Origin: Ampelocalamus luodianensis
Lineage: Eukaryota > Streptophyta > Magnoliopsida > Poales > Poaceae
Direction: 5' to 3'
DNA length: 64,000 nt
Assembly (NCBI GenBank): GCA_036346255.1
Contig: CM070618.1
Location: 63,402,256-63,466,255 of the forward strand
Below are positions 26,284 to 39,009 of this stretch, piece by piece. The notes under the pieces were generated by a model. That model was not told the origin of the DNA, made no database searches, and worked only from the letters and a program-made list of their open reading frames with translations. The translations under genes were made by a program, and so were the position numbers. The number at the start of each line of letters is the position of its first letter. Within the stretch, counting starts at the first letter, position 1.

Positions 26284-27135
26284 GTAAGTGCTGCTCAATT
26301 TGCATCTTGATTATTGATTTTGCCTTTCATTCTGCTAACGTCATGCAATCATCCAGCCCATCTCACATAACATGGATGACTTCGACACTCGCAGCCGCCT
26401 TGGGCAGTCCAGAGACAAGGGGAAGGGGCTGATGCACTGCAAAGACTAATTCTGATCCTCCTTTTTTATGATAAAAAATGCGCATGTATCTTAGGTGTTT
26501 TTCGGTTTGTCGATTCGTGTGTGCTGTCATTTGTAATGCACGTAACCAAAAGATGCGTGGCATGTAATTCACAAATTACATTGTTTATTCTGAAATTTCA
26601 TCAATTTTATTTTTCAAATTTTAGTTTGCAACTCTACATGAAATGTCAAAACTCACATGACTCCCTCTCCGATTTTGGGTTTTATGATTTCATGTGACGA
26701 GTTGAAAGATAGAGTGGCTCAAACGAGTGAGCCATATTGTATTAGGTACATTGTATAGATGTTGTGCGCTTAATGCAAAATTTATTTGTATAGTATTGTT
26801 AGAGTACATCAGTTCTGGAGACGACTACAACGTCGAAGATTCACATTAAACCCTAAAACACTCGAGGTTCACACGAAATCATAAATCCCTATAACAGCCG
26901 AGGTTCACATTCAAAAAACTCTAAAGCACCTGATTTCAAAAACCCTAATTTCGAAAAGCCAAATTTCACATTCACATTCACATTCATAGGAAAGCATTAA
27001 ACCCGAATTTCGAAAACCTAAAACCCTAATTTTCCTACAACCCTGACCTAACCCTAAAGTCATGCCAGCAAGGCACGATAGTGCCCAAGGGTGTGCCCTT
27101 GGCACAACAGAGGGCATTCGAGCGCTGCAGGCACA
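26284..27135. other. MULE 3' non-coding interior
   Basis: AT-rich DNA with scattered AAACCCTAA-like words (26850-27060) that are not a telomeric array. No coding feature is supported before the right inverted repeat. Confidence 0.5.
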
Positions 27136-27440
27136 ACATGGCCACGTGGTGGCATGAGGAAGAAGGCTGTGGCGTGGGGGCATGGCAGTGCCTTGTCCAG
27201 CCCCCAAAGGTGCGGACGCGCCTTGTCCGGCCCTTAGGGGCACGACAGCGGTGATGTGGCAGCACGGGGGGCGTATGGCCCCCTAGGAGTGGTGGAGATG
27301 GCGTTCGGGTGTGGAGGGCATGCTTTTGGATGCGTGTCAGCCTCCGACAGGTCCGTTGTGCCATTTTTGGCATTACGACGTGTGGACGGTCAATTTTGTT
27401 AATCTTGGCGCCAACAATGCCATTTAGGCCAAAAACTCCA
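27136..27440 (-). repeat. MULE right terminal inverted repeat
   Basis: Inverse counterpart of 8949-9241; ends AAAAACTCCA next to CATTTGTA (27441-27448). Confidence 0.8.
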
Positions 27441-27448
27441 CATTTGTA

Positions 27449-28104
27449 TGGGCCACCTTTCGATATTATCGGCAATGACTATGGGAATTTTCCGTGCAAT
27501 TACACATGAATTTTCCATGCAATTACACACGAGATACTACATTGTGTGTGTTTATATCGAAACATAGAGTTACTTGTTATACAACTCTAATACTTATTAT
27601 GAAAAAATAGTTGTATTCTTTATACAACTGTAATAGTTGTATTCTTTATACAACTGTAACATCTCTCATACATATGTGATTAATCTACAACATTATAATC
27701 TAGACCCACCAAAACTGACAATGTTGATCTTTCTCTTTTTTTCTCCGATTAACGTGAGGATTTTTAGCCCTTGGAACTTACATGGTGATTTCTTTTGCCT
27801 TTGTTTTAATAATATAATAGATAGATAGAGGAGCATAGTTCCGTGCTTTAAGATGATTTTAAGACGTTTGGTTTCGGAAGGAAGGAATACAACACAGACC
27901 TATTCTACAACATAGTAGCAACTTCAGAAATTTTTCAGTACAGTACAGTAATTGGCTATAGTATTGCGCTATTTCCTCTCTACTTTTCACCATGCTCCTC
28001 TGCCATGGATACTTGGGCCATTGGCATAGTGAATTTCAATTATAAAAGGTAAACCCTTTTGTGAATTGTTTTATTTGTTGATTCAATTTCAAAGAGACGA
28101 TAGG
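27449..28104. other. Unique-looking spacer between the two nests
   Basis: AT-rich DNA with small local repeats (ATTTTCC.TGCAATTACAC twice near 27490-27520; TAGTTGTATTCTTTATACAACTGTAA twice near 27608-27658, itself partly palindromic). No gene supported. The last five bases ATAGG (28100-28104) match ATTGG at the other end of the Copia element at four of five positions. Confidence 0.4.
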
Positions 28105-30092
28105 TGTTGACATAAATGCGATTTTAGCAGATAATTCAGATTAATTCTAGATTTAATTATGAATAGAAAATCATAATTCTAGTACCAACAGTAAGACATT
28201 AGCATCAAATAAATGAATATTAACTGACGCAAACTACTCAAAGTCTTCTATACATGAATTCATGCAATAGGTAATTAACCAATGGAATAAATCAATTAGC
28301 ATAATGCTAATATTGAAGTTTGTTTAATTTTGCTCTCAGATATCGGGCTGCACAAGCACGAAGTAAGGCCTTCTCGCCACTAGTGGCCTAGTTTAATAAC
28401 ATATTATGAGTGATAATTTCTTAGAAATATGCTAGGTTTTGATTAGCTTTACTACTTACCATTACTATTTACAACTAACAATTTAAGACCGCGAGATTAA
28501 TTACTCTAACAAAAGTAATTCAACAACATACTATAAGGGTTTGTTTGGTTCACTGCATCAGATGGTCCCGTACCATCCCATTTGGGAAATGGTTTGTGCT
28601 GTGCGTTTGGTTGGTTGCATCGAACAGCTTCGTCCCGCACCAACTGGTTCCACGAACGCGAATATGCCACGAAGATTCTGAACCAACTCGTTCCAAAAAA
28701 TTGGTGGAACCACGCGGTCCACTCACACTGCGCTCGCTGCCCCACTCGGCTTGTCTCTCGTGCCACCGAAGGGCGCCGCCATATCTCCAGTCAATCCCAT
28801 CTTCCTCCCCTCTGGCAATGCCCGCGCCAGCCATCGCCGCCACCTCTCCTGTCTACCCGCGTGCGCTGGCCTCTCGTTCGGGGAGTAGCGGAGAGGGGAG
28901 CTCGGCCAATAGAAGCAGCGAGGGGAGAAGCGGCGAGGGGAGCCACATCCATGGCTGCTAGATGAAGAAGTACGAACGGGGAGAGGAGAGAAAGAAATGA
29001 GGAAGAGAAAATGAGAAAGGGGAAGAATGACCGTCGGCTGGAGAAAAGGAAAGTGAGAAAAAAGGAAAGAAAATAAAAAAGAAAAAGAAAAGAAAAAGGA
29101 GAAGAAAGAAAATAAAAATTAAAGGATCATCCAAACCAACCAACCAAACAAAATCTTGAACCATATAGGACCATCCTATCCAAGCAACCAAATAATATCC
29201 TGTATCATCCTGTCCCATCAACCAAACACCAAACTTGTACCATACCATCCAGGATCACCCCATCCATCCTGTACCATCCCATCCTATTCACCCTGGTTCA
29301 CCCAACCAAACACACCCTAAGTAACATGATGATACAAGATAATGACAACAATTAGCTCAAAGCCTAGCTTATGACTGTAAATTATCACACTAATCTCACT
29401 ATGGCCAACAATCCTCACTGAGCAATTCGGAAGCCCACAATCTATCATGCAAAGTCACACAGTACTAGTGATACTTAAAACAGAGAAAGATATTTACAGA
29501 ATCACTAATACGACACACTAAGCACAATAGGATAAATAAGAATTTGAAGAAAGCTCACAACACTGATGGCACTCAAAGCCACTAAGAAGTCAAGACAAGG
29601 CGCGTCGGCGACGCTGTCCTAGAAAACCTATCAGCGCCTCTACGCCGCGGCGTAATCAGCGTGATCCTTAGAGATACAATGTCCTTCTCCAACAATCAGG
29701 GACACACCAGATCATGGAGTTGAAATCCAGAAAGTGCTGCACAAGATCATATATCACAATTGCGCACAAACTAAGTGCAGAAACCAAGCAACCGAACACC
29801 AATCTCATAGTCAAGCACCACAACAACCACAAGAACAATGAGCACACTCAAGCCTCACCAACTGATGAGCTCAAGAGACTCGGTGAAAAATACAACCAAT
29901 CCACCACTGTCTCCCTGCCTCCACAACACTGCTACCACCAAGAATTGAGCCACTAGCTGAGTTCTCCGTGAGGAGAAAGCAAGTGAGCCTGCCGGTCGCT
30001 AGTGGAGGAAGCCAAGTCACCAACACCGCCAAGAGGTCGACAACGGTGGAGCCAAGAGTAGGGTTTGCCCGAGATCAAAAAATCAAGTCACT
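28105..30092 (-). repeat. Copia 3' LTR, distal part
   Basis: Aligns with 60679-~61880 in the 5' LTR over its length, apart from the Harbinger-type insertion at 28537-29317. Similarity stops at about 30092, where the transposon-protein locus begins. Confidence 0.8.
28537..29317. mobile_element. PIF/Harbinger-type non-autonomous element
   Basis: Terminal inverted repeats GGGTTTGTTTGGTT and (reverse) GGGTGTGTTTGGTT, flanked by TAA (28534-28536 and 29318-29320). TAA is the Harbinger target duplication. The 781-bp interior is rich in ATCCCATCC/GTACCATCC words and purine runs, with no transposase. The matching position in the other Copia LTR (about 61099-61105, ACTATAAATAACATG) is empty, confirming the borders. 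Confidence 0.9.
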
Positions 30093-30394
30093 CTAGGATG
30101 GAGGAGGGGCATCCGAAGAGGAAGGACGACTGAACCAAGAGGATGGAGGATGAAGACCACAACCAAAATGCTAATACACAAGAGGATCCTTCTGCTACTC
30201 AAGATGAGTAACCCTCGGGTTAGGATGAGTGATCATCAAGTCCATAACATCAAACCTACTGTTCAAACCTTCAACCAATGTCGTTGCCTCAACTTGGACA
30301 TTATGCATATGATTGAATCTTATGTCCATGTTGTTGAAGCTTGTTTGGAGTTAATGAAGAGCAGATAAGATTGGATCTTGCTCTTGTGGTGCTT

Positions 30395-33300
30395 TGTAAA
30401 GCCCAAATTTCAATTTCCAGTTGAAAATAAAGTTTAAGAATTTTATTGGATTTTGGTGGAATTTTTAAAGCTTTTCCTTAACCAAATTAAAGATAAAATA
30501 AAATTATGGGCAAAATCTATTATCAGATAATAGCTGAAATATTTTTCTTAAATCCTAAATGCTCCAGAGAATTTCGTGAATTTTCTCATAATTTTGGAAT
30601 TATTTTGCTATATTCTAAAGCCTAATTGAATTATCCGAATTAAAACAAAAGAAAAATCAAAAGAAAACCTCAAATAGGAATTGGGCGAAACCCAGCTCAG
30701 CCCACGTTCTTCCCAGCGCAGCACGCCCGCCCGCGCGCGCCGCTCCTCCTCTCGCCGGTGGGGTCCACCGTCACCTTTTCTCTCTCCCATCACACTAGCA
30801 GATCCCAACCGCTGGATTAAAATCCAACGTCGAATTCACAAAGCATTCGAAGGTCCGAATGTTCTACGCAATCGGGACCGTTAGATCTAAATCCAACGGC
30901 CCACGTGCATCAGTCACTTAATGATTCACCGCAACCCCGTGATCTATTTCAACCGTTAGATCGAGATCAAACGGCTACGCCGACATAACTTACCGCCGCC
31001 AATCTTTTGTCCACCGTCGATCAAAATCGGACGTGCCCCAGTTGTCGTCTTCCTCGTCGTCTTCTCCGCGCGATCCTCACGCCGCCGCCATTAAAACCGA
31101 CGCTCGAACTCTGGTAACGGCCGCCTTCAATCCCCCACTCCCCTCACCATCGTGCGCATTGACGACCCCGTATCACGCCGCCCCACTTCCGGCCGTTTCT
31201 CCTTCTCCGCATCGGTTTACCCACGATCACCGAAACCGCGCGCATGACCTTCGCGTCGCCGCCGCTGCCGGTCTTCCCCAGCCCTATAAATAGGAGCCAT
31301 GGGTAGCCCTTCTCCTCCTCCACCTTTTTCCCCCACGCATTACTCCTCGCACGCCCTAGCTTCGCCAGAACCGGCCGTGGAAGCTCCTTCACCGCGATCG
31401 CCTTCTTCCCTGATTCCGGCGCCCTCGACGACGCTCCGTCCTCGCCGCCACCACCAACGGCCGCCACATCATCGCCGACCGGTGCTCACCGCCGGCGGAG
31501 CGCCGCCGGAATCGCATTGTCGCCAACACGAACCTCTCCGCGCTTCAACCTCGCCCGGCCACCACCGCCCACCTTGACCACCCGAGCTAGTCTAACGAGT
31601 TCGAGAATAGTCCTAGCTACACACGGTACCACCATCGCCGGCGAAACCTCGCCGTTCGCGGGTGCTGCCGTTGGTTCCGTGCGCCACCGTCGCCGGCCCG
31701 ACGTGTCACGCCGCGTGGCGATGCCACCTAAGCGCCACCTCAACCCCGCTATGCGTGGTGTGCGCGTGGCGCCCCGCTCATCGCCACGTGAGCACCGCGT
31801 GTCGGAGTTCGCGCCAGATCACCTCGGCTCGGTGGAATCACCCACCGTGAGCCGAGTCTATGACATGTGGGACCCGCTTGTCGTAAAAATAATTATAATT
31901 CTTTTAATTTCCGAAATTCTTCACGGCGTCAAGATTGCACAATAAATAGAATTTCCTTTAGAAAAATAATTGAGAGAATTCAATTAAATTCCGATTTTGT
32001 ATTAAACTTGTAAAATTCATATCTTTTGCATTTGAACTCCAAATTGAGTGGTTCAAGTTGCAAAATTTGTCTAAATTCATAATCTAGCTAACTAAAGCAA
32101 AATATTTTAATTTGGAGTTAGTTTGATCTGAGTTTTGAATTTATTTGAATTTGAGTTGAATTTGTCGTATTTTCACGTATAGACTTGACGACTCGAGAGT
32201 TAGATCCTTCCGACGATTTAGAGTTCCAAGACTTCAACGAAGGCAAGTTACACTATTGATCATATTGTTCCTATTGTTTTAAAGTATTTATTTACTATCT
32301 ACAATTTACTATTGCATGCATATGTTTATAAAAATATCTGAATATCGATTTAGTATATAGTTGTTCCAAACTCCTTGGTATGGCCAATTTGACTATCAAA
32401 ACTGAATACCTTGACACCTTAGATAAAATTTGTCAAATGCTTAGCCTTGCTTAGATAATATTTACAAATTTGGGAGAATTTAGTCAAATCTTTACAATGT
32501 AATTTAAATGTGTTCTGTGGTATTGTTTTATCACGAAAGGATTTTACTCTAAATAAAATAAAATGGGTTTGGACTTGGCGAGATGGATGAATGGTGGGTG
32601 CGAGTTCATGCGGGTCTAATCTGTTAGGATTACGACCCGTGGTTTTAAATTGGAAGTCGAGCCGATTAAGGACCGGTCTTTGAGCGTATTTTGCTACGCC
32701 TTACCGTATCACCACATGTCTGTATGGGCAGGATTTGGCTAAATAATCTGAGTGTCTTAGTGTTATTTGTGCTATGTTGTATGTGTGGGCGTTGGTTAGA
32801 CATTAGTCCCACCGCGCAAGAGGGGCTTCCTGAGGATGGATAGTCCAAAGGTAGCGAAACCTTAGCGGGCATGAATACTGAGGACACCGCTTGTAACGGC
32901 CTCATGATAATTGCTTAGTCACACGCCTTCTAAGCGTGCTTTGGCCGACATTAAAAGCATTTTATCTCGTGTGGGTAAAGCTGCACAACCTCTGCAGAGT
33001 GTAAAACTATTCGAATAGCGCGTCATGTCATGGACATGCTAGCAAAGCCACTCTAAGTTAGAATTGTTTTGGTTTATAAAATGTGTTCAACAGATGTTTT
33101 AGGATGGATAGTCCTATGGTAAAATTGGGTGGTTAGCCAAGTGTTAGGAGGATATCCTTCAATAATCAACTAGTGGAGGTCATCCAATATTCGATGTCGG
33201 TTTGTCACTTTCTTTATTCGAATTATTAAAATTGGTCTTACAAAAGTATTAGCAAAATAATATGAAAATTTGTTTATGCAAAACAACCCCGCCATTACCT

Positions 33301-33662
33301 TTGTTTACCTTATGCATGCATTAAACTTTCTATATTAGGTGTGACTTGCGAGCACGGTAGTAGTGCTCACTCTTGCTGAATAAATCTTATTCAGAGAAGA
33401 CGTTTTCCGACGGTGAGGATCTTGTGAATAGGTCTGCGTCCCACGATTGCTGTGGCAAGTCGTGTGGCCTACTACTTCTACTACTCTTCCATTGTGTTAT
33501 TTCTTTTCTTTTGGCCGCAGCCTTTTGTAATAAACTTTGAATTATTATCAATAAACTCGTGATATGATTGTGCTATCACTTTTGTTTAACTGTGTACACT
33601 AGAAATCTGGACTAGTGTATGAACACAGAGAGAATTTGGGATCCTTCGTTCTGGGTTCGACA
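30395..33662 (+). repeat. 5' LTR of Gypsy element D
   Basis: Begins TGTAAAGCCC, ends GGGTTCGACA. TATA box TATAAATA at 31285-31292. Conserved block from 32971 with palindrome CTATTCGAATAG at 33007-33018; hairpin GAGCAC/GTGCTC at 33350-33368. Split-ORF segments near 32183-32242 and 33394-33430 are frame-damaged by small deletions relative to the 3' LTR. Confidence 0.92.
31285..31292 (+). promoter_or_regulatory. TATA box of Gypsy D 5' LTR
   Basis: TATAAATA in a GC-rich promoter-like region. The ATG 14 bp downstream probably precedes the transcription start, so the proline-rich open frame from it is doubtful. Confidence 0.6.
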
Positions 33663-33665
33663 AAG

Positions 33666-33677
33666 TGGTATCGAGCC
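33666..33677 (+). promoter_or_regulatory. Primer binding site of Gypsy D
   Basis: TGGTATCGAGCC four bases after the LTR. It resembles the initiator-Met tRNA complement TGGTATCAGAGC except for one missing A in a CAG context. Confidence 0.75.
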
Positions 33678-33818
33678 ATATCGATCAGAGGTCGTGGCCC
33701 CACAAATGTCCTAAGGACTCATTTGCAAAAATTAAAAACTATTTTGAGTGTATCGAGTCATCTCTCAACCCTTCTCTTTAAAAACGATTCTCGACTTGTC
33801 TATTCCTCAAAATTTTAG

Positions 33819-34152
33819 ATGGTAGAAACGGACGCTATCTCTCACGGAATCATTGCGGACAACGGGTGAACTTCTGCGGGAAGTGATGCAAGACTTGGAC
33901 TACAAGAAGAGGCCAACGTTTGAGGCTACCGATACAAGTTGGGAGAACGACGTCTCGAGAGTGGAAGTACTAATCTACTCCGACTGCCGCCAAACACCGT
34001 CTTCCATACCTTCCACGCCCGATCCGACGCGACACCTTCACGATGGCATTCGGGATGCGAGAGAAGCGATTCGTCGACTCCGCCATACTTATGACCGCCA
34101 CCTCAACGGCACCGGTTTCACTATTTCCGATGCATCTTCCAACCGCACTTGA
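33819..34152 (+). CDS. ORF upstream of gag in Gypsy D (unknown function)
   Basis: ATG at 33819 follows TTTTAG and opens MVETDAISHGI. With one apparent frameshift before 33853 the frame continues (REVMQDLDYKKRPTFEATD; DGIRDAREAIRRL) to 34152, and weaker coding continues to about 34380. It lies between the PBS and gag, where simple Gypsy elements have only leader. I do not recognise the domain. It looks soluble and mixed-charge, with no membrane segment. Confidence 0.5.
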
Positions 34153-34590
34153 GCGGTGTCTTCCGCACCACCGAGGAGGAAGATTCCCGAGTTGACGCAC
34201 TGTGGACTCGACAAAGGCTTTGGACTACGCTTATGGAAACGCCTTGGGCGACTTGCGTACCACTCGGGATAGTCTAGAGTATACCGAGGCGAAATCAAGG
34301 ATCAAGAGGAGCGGCTATTTACAAATCGAGCCAAGGCGATCAAAGCAATTCCCGAATACACCCCATCCACCCCATAGATGTTTATTTTTTCCCATCCGTA
34401 CTTTAGCTGCAGATTATGAGCTATCAATTATTCATGTGATAGCCATAATATATTAATAAAATAAATGAATAAAGAAACCATTTTGAAAAGTTGATTCTTT
34501 GTTTGTGTGCTTTTTCGTTCTTGGGCTATTTTAGATTTATCCCCATAGAATTCCTCGCTATCTCTTCTAAATCATTGGAGGATTCCGCAG

Positions 34591-37500
34591 ATGGTGACCA
34601 CCGCGAACGGCAATGCCCAGCAGTGCCAGCGGACAAGGAAACGATCGACGGATCACCGTGATAATCACGCCGCACCGCCACCACCGCCGCGAAGGACCGA
34701 TCGGCGCCAGATGATGGCGAATCGGACTCATTTAATCGACCTTCTTGCCCGATCACTTCGAATGTTCGAACACTCAAAGCCGCTAAAGAGCGGCAGCTCC
34801 GCCCACCTCCGCATAACCAAAGGTCGACTATGTCCGAAGTTTATGAGGATCGCGCCGACATTCTCAAATAGTATCTTGAACCAATGGACGCCGACGATCG
34901 CGGGCTATTGGAAAGAAATCGACATTAGTCGGTGTTCGACCGTGAGAGGTCTGTTGCCTCTCACCAACCGAATGGCCCCGCATCGAATGGTGGGACAACT
35001 CTTGCGATAGCACACAATGATGCTCACCCATCACATGGGCCGACCTTCAGGCGAGCTTTGTCATGCACATATCGGCGCAGGATGATGACGCCAAGAAGAA
35101 GGAGTTCCACGCACTCCGACAAGGCAACCGTGACGGTGAATGAGTACCTTCACCGCTTTAACCAACTTGCCCGCTACGCCCACCGACGGCGAGATGAGAA
35201 AGACAGAAAGGTTCTGGATGGATTGAATGATGATATCTCTCGCCCAACTTATTTCTCGTAATTTCACCGACTTCAAGCGGTTGGTGGATAAAGCAATCGA
35301 GCAGAGGCTAAACACGCAGAATGGAGAACCGCAGGAGGATGGCCGCCAGAGGTTTAACGCAGAGGTCCGCCCAAACCTCGCATCACCACACCGCAACCGC
35401 AGCAACGTGGGAAGTTTCAATCTTCCACGCCTCGCATCAAAGACCGCCACGGCGCTCCAACCCTCCAACTTCCGTGGCACTTCATTAGGAGGGCGCAGCA
35501 GAAGCACTCTACCTCCTCGGCTCACGAGTCACGTGCTTCCACCGCAACGAGACAGGCATTATGCCAATAAATGTCCAAAGAAGCAACAAGGTTTGGCACC
35601 AACAAGGCCAACCTCGGGAGTTCAAGCTACCGGCGAAGAACACTGCATCAAAGAAACCGGTTCACCAAGGGCGGGTGAACCATGTCACCGCCGAGGAAGC
35701 TCAGGCGACACGGATGTTGTTCTCGAGACGTTCCTCGTTAATTCAGCATCAAGATCTCGCCCTATTTGATTCGGAGCTTCACACTCTTTTGTGTCATATA
35801 AGTTTGTGGGAAAATATGGGTTACCTATATCCTCTTTAGCTACTCCCATGATAATTCATTCCCGGGCTCGTAAATGAGAACCAATTCTCTATGCCCTAAT
35901 CTCACTCTCGAGATATCCGAGTAACTTTTCTAGCAGATCCGATAGTTTTACACTCTCAAGGTTTGGATGTAATACTTGGAATGGATCAAGCTAGCCAAAA
36001 ATCACGTCAAATAGATCGTGCCAATAGATCCATCACCCTCACTAATGAACAAGGTGTGTCTCATTGAATTCAAACCGAGACTCGAACCGAGGAAGTTCCA
36101 TACTTACCAGATTGAAGGAAGTGAAACTTGAAGATATACGTGCAGCACGAGTATCCCGACGCCTTCCCGGATGATCTACCCGGTATGCCACCGATAGGGA
36201 CATCATGTTCCTAATTGATCTAGTCCCCGACGACTCCGATCTCAAAGCGACCTATAGAATGCCACCAACGAGTTAGCGTAATTGAAGAAACAGATTGAAG
36301 AACTACGAGAAAAAGCGCACATTCGCCCAGCCTCACCATGGGGAGCCCGGTACTATTTGTCAAGAAGAAAGACAATAGCATGAGAATGTGCGTCGATTAC
36401 AGATCACTCAACGAAGTAACAATCAAGAATAAATACCCATTGCCCGTAATTGATGATTTGTTTGATCGTTAAAGGAGCAAGTATTTTCTCAAAGATCGAT
36501 TCGAGATCCGGTTATCACCAATTAAAGATTAGACCGAAGATATTCAAACCGCCTTCACCACCGTGATATGGACTATATGAGTTCACAGTAATGTCATTTG
36601 GATTGACCAACGCCCCTGCCTATTTCATGAATATGATGAACAAGGTGTTCATGGAATTCCTGGATAAATTCGTAGTCGTCTTTATTGACGACATTCTCAT
36701 CTACTCGAAGAACGAAAAAGAACATGAAGAGCATCTCCGGATGATACTAGACAAGCTCAGGGAGCACCAACTCTATGCCAAATTCAGCAAGAGTGAATTC
36801 TGGCTAAGACAAGTTGCATTCCTTGGACATATTGTATCCGCAGGAGGAATTGCAGTAGACCCTGCCAAGGTTGAAGCAAGAATGGATCGAAACAACCCAA
36901 ATCACCACCGAGGTGAGAAGTTTTTAGGACTGGCGAGCTATTATCGACGGTTTATTGAGGTTTCTCTAAACTTGCCAAACCCATGACTCAACTTCAAGAA
37001 AGAAAAGAAGTTTGAATGGTCAAGCGCCTGTGAAGAAAGTTTCCAAGAATTGAAAAAGAGGCTAGTCTCAGCACCGGTGTTAATTTTACCGGACATCCGC
37101 AAGGATTTTGAGATCTTTTGTGACGCATCCCGTCAAGGCCTCGGATGTGTATTGATGCAGGAAGGCAAAGTTGTAGCTTATGCATCCCGACAGTTGAGGC
37201 CACACGAAGGGAATTACCCGACTCATGATCTGGAGTTAGCGGCAATTGTGCACGCCCAAAATCGCGGCATTATCTCATTGGTAACCGCTGTGAGATTTTC
37301 ACAGACCATAAAAGTTTGAAGTACATATTCACGCAGTCCGAGCTCAATCTCCGACAAAGAAGATGGTTGGAACTGATAAAGGATTATGATCTCGGAATTC
37401 ATTATCATCCGGGCAAAGCCAATGTGGTAGCAGATGCCTTGAGCGTAAAAGCATATTGCAACACCATCATGGTGCAACAAAATCACCGAGTGTATGAAGA

Positions 37501-38990
37501 GTCAAGCACTGAATCTTGAGATTGTCAACCAAGGCCGTAAACGCTTTAGAAGTTCAACCAACTCTTCAAAATCAGATTAGAACAAAACAGTTGGAAGATG
37601 AAGATATCCAAGAAATCAAGAAAATATGAGAAGAGGCAAAGCCCTGTGTTTCTCGAAGATGAGCAAGGGACGGTGTGGTTGGAGACCGCATCGTGTGCCT
37701 AACCAGCAGGAGATAAAAGACTCAATTCGAAAGAAGCTCATGAGTCGCCATACTCCATTCATCTGGCAGCACCAAAATGTACCGGGATCTAAAAGAAAGA
37801 TATTGGTGGGTCGGCATGAAGCGTGAAATTGCTGATTTCGCCGCTCGTTGTGACGCTTGTCAAAGAGTCAAGGCACAACACCAAAGACCCGCCGGTCTGT
37901 TGCAACCATTACCAATTCCGAGTGGAAGTGGGAAGAAGTCGGTATGGATTTCATCACCGACTCCCAGACCCAATCGGGATATGACTCCATCCGGGTGGTA
38001 ATTGACCGGTTAACTAAAGTCGCCACTTTATTCTGTCAAGACCACCTACCGAGCAAACAAACTAGCGTAATTGTACATGGCCGTAATCGTCGCTCGCACG
38101 AGTACCCAAAAGATTGTGTCGCATCGAGGTTCCCAATTTACCTCGGTTTTGGAAAAGTCGCATGAAGCCTTGGGGACCAGACTCAATTTTAGCACGGCGT
38201 ATCATCCCTGCATCGATGGTCGGCGTAACGCACACCAATCAAGTTCTTGAAGATATGCTTCGAGCCTGTGCCTTAGAATTCGGAAAAGGTTGGGACAAGG
38301 ATCTGCCGTATGCAGAGTTCTCATACAATAATAGTTACCAAGCTAGTTTGCAGATGGCTCCATTTGAAGCTCTGTACGGTAAGAAATGCCGAACCCCGCT
38401 TCTTTGGGATGAGGTAGGAGAGCGTCAGCTCCTTGGACCTGAGTTAATCAAAGAAGCTGAGAGTAAAGTGAAAACTATTCAGGAGCGTCTGAAAGCAGCC
38501 CAATCCCGACAAAAGAGTTATGCCGATAACCGCCGTAGGGAATTAAGCTTTGAGGTAGGAGATGTTGTCTATCTCAGAGTAACCCCACTCAGAGGTGTGA
38601 AGAGATTCCGGACAAAAGGTAAACTCGCACCCAGGTATATTGGGCCATACAAGATTTTGGCAAAACGTGGAGAAGTAGCTTATCAGCTAGATTTGCGTAA
38701 GCCCTGTCCGCAGATACATAACGCCTTCCACGTGTCGCAATTAAAGAAATGCTGCAAGAACCGAAGATCATACCTTTTCGAAAGCTTCGACCTTCAAGAA
38801 GATCTCACCTACGAGAGCGACCGATTAAAATTATAGATGTCGCGAACGTGTTACCGTAGCGAGAATAATCGGATCGCATAAGGTGCGGTGGAGTCACCAT
38901 CCGAAAGCGAAGCCACATGGGAGAATGAAGAAGAACTCAAGGCTAACTACCCGATCTTTTGTTAACCAAGTCCGAATCTCGGGTCGAGAT
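34591..38990 (+). pseudogene. gag-pol of Gypsy D with many frame breaks
   Basis: The retroelement polyprotein copies and integrates the element. Gag starts at 34591 (MVTTANGNAQ); a partial CCHC knuckle (HYANKCP) lies at ~35551-35576. The protease region is ~35700-35870. RT is ~36190-36990 with VVFIDDILIYSK at ~36674-36710. RNase H is ~37050-37500 (FEIFCDASRQGLGCVLMQ). Integrase is ~37720-38600, with the zinc-binding CDACQRVK segment at ~37846, the core (MDFITD) at ~37943 and the GPYKIL region at ~38644. The chromodomain remnant (ATWENEEELKANYP) is at ~38910-38960. Frames break often at CAG, CTG and CCGG contexts, which suggests sequence error as well as decay. Confidence 0.85.
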
Positions 38991-38992
38991 TC

Positions 38993-39009
38993 CCTTTAAA
39001 GGGTAGGTT
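38993..39009 (+). promoter_or_regulatory. Polypurine tract region of Gypsy D
   Basis: The purine-rich AAAGGGTAGG stretch directly before the 3' LTR fits a second-strand primer site. Confidence 0.5.

Larger units (their letters stand above)
8949..27440 (+). mobile_element. Mutator-like element (MULE), split by nested LTRs
   Basis: The two ends form long terminal inverted repeats, left 8949-~9241 and right ~27136-27440. Both begin (G)GAGTTTTT and share CCTAAATG.CA.TGTTG, GACACGC.TCCA and CCACCACGTGGC at equivalent distances. The 8-bp repeat CATTTGTA flanks the element at 8941-8948 and 27441-27448; MULEs duplicate about 9 bp, and the ninth base differs. Removing solo LTR A (10376-23759) and one TAATT leaves about 5.1 kb, a normal MULE size. 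The decayed transposase at 23891-26283 belongs to this element. The internal left part is AT-rich. Confidence 0.85.

Noticed and set aside
26850..27060. AAACCCTAA words suggesting an interstitial telomere
   Set aside because: They are scattered, mixed with other sequence and not in tandem.
31033..31945. Proline-rich frames in Gypsy D LTR
   Set aside because: They overlap in several frames, break in the second LTR copy, and the first ATG is too close to the TATA box.
33666..33677. tRNA gene
   Set aside because: Only a primer binding site complementary to a tRNA end; no cloverleaf in the flanks, and none found elsewhere in the window.
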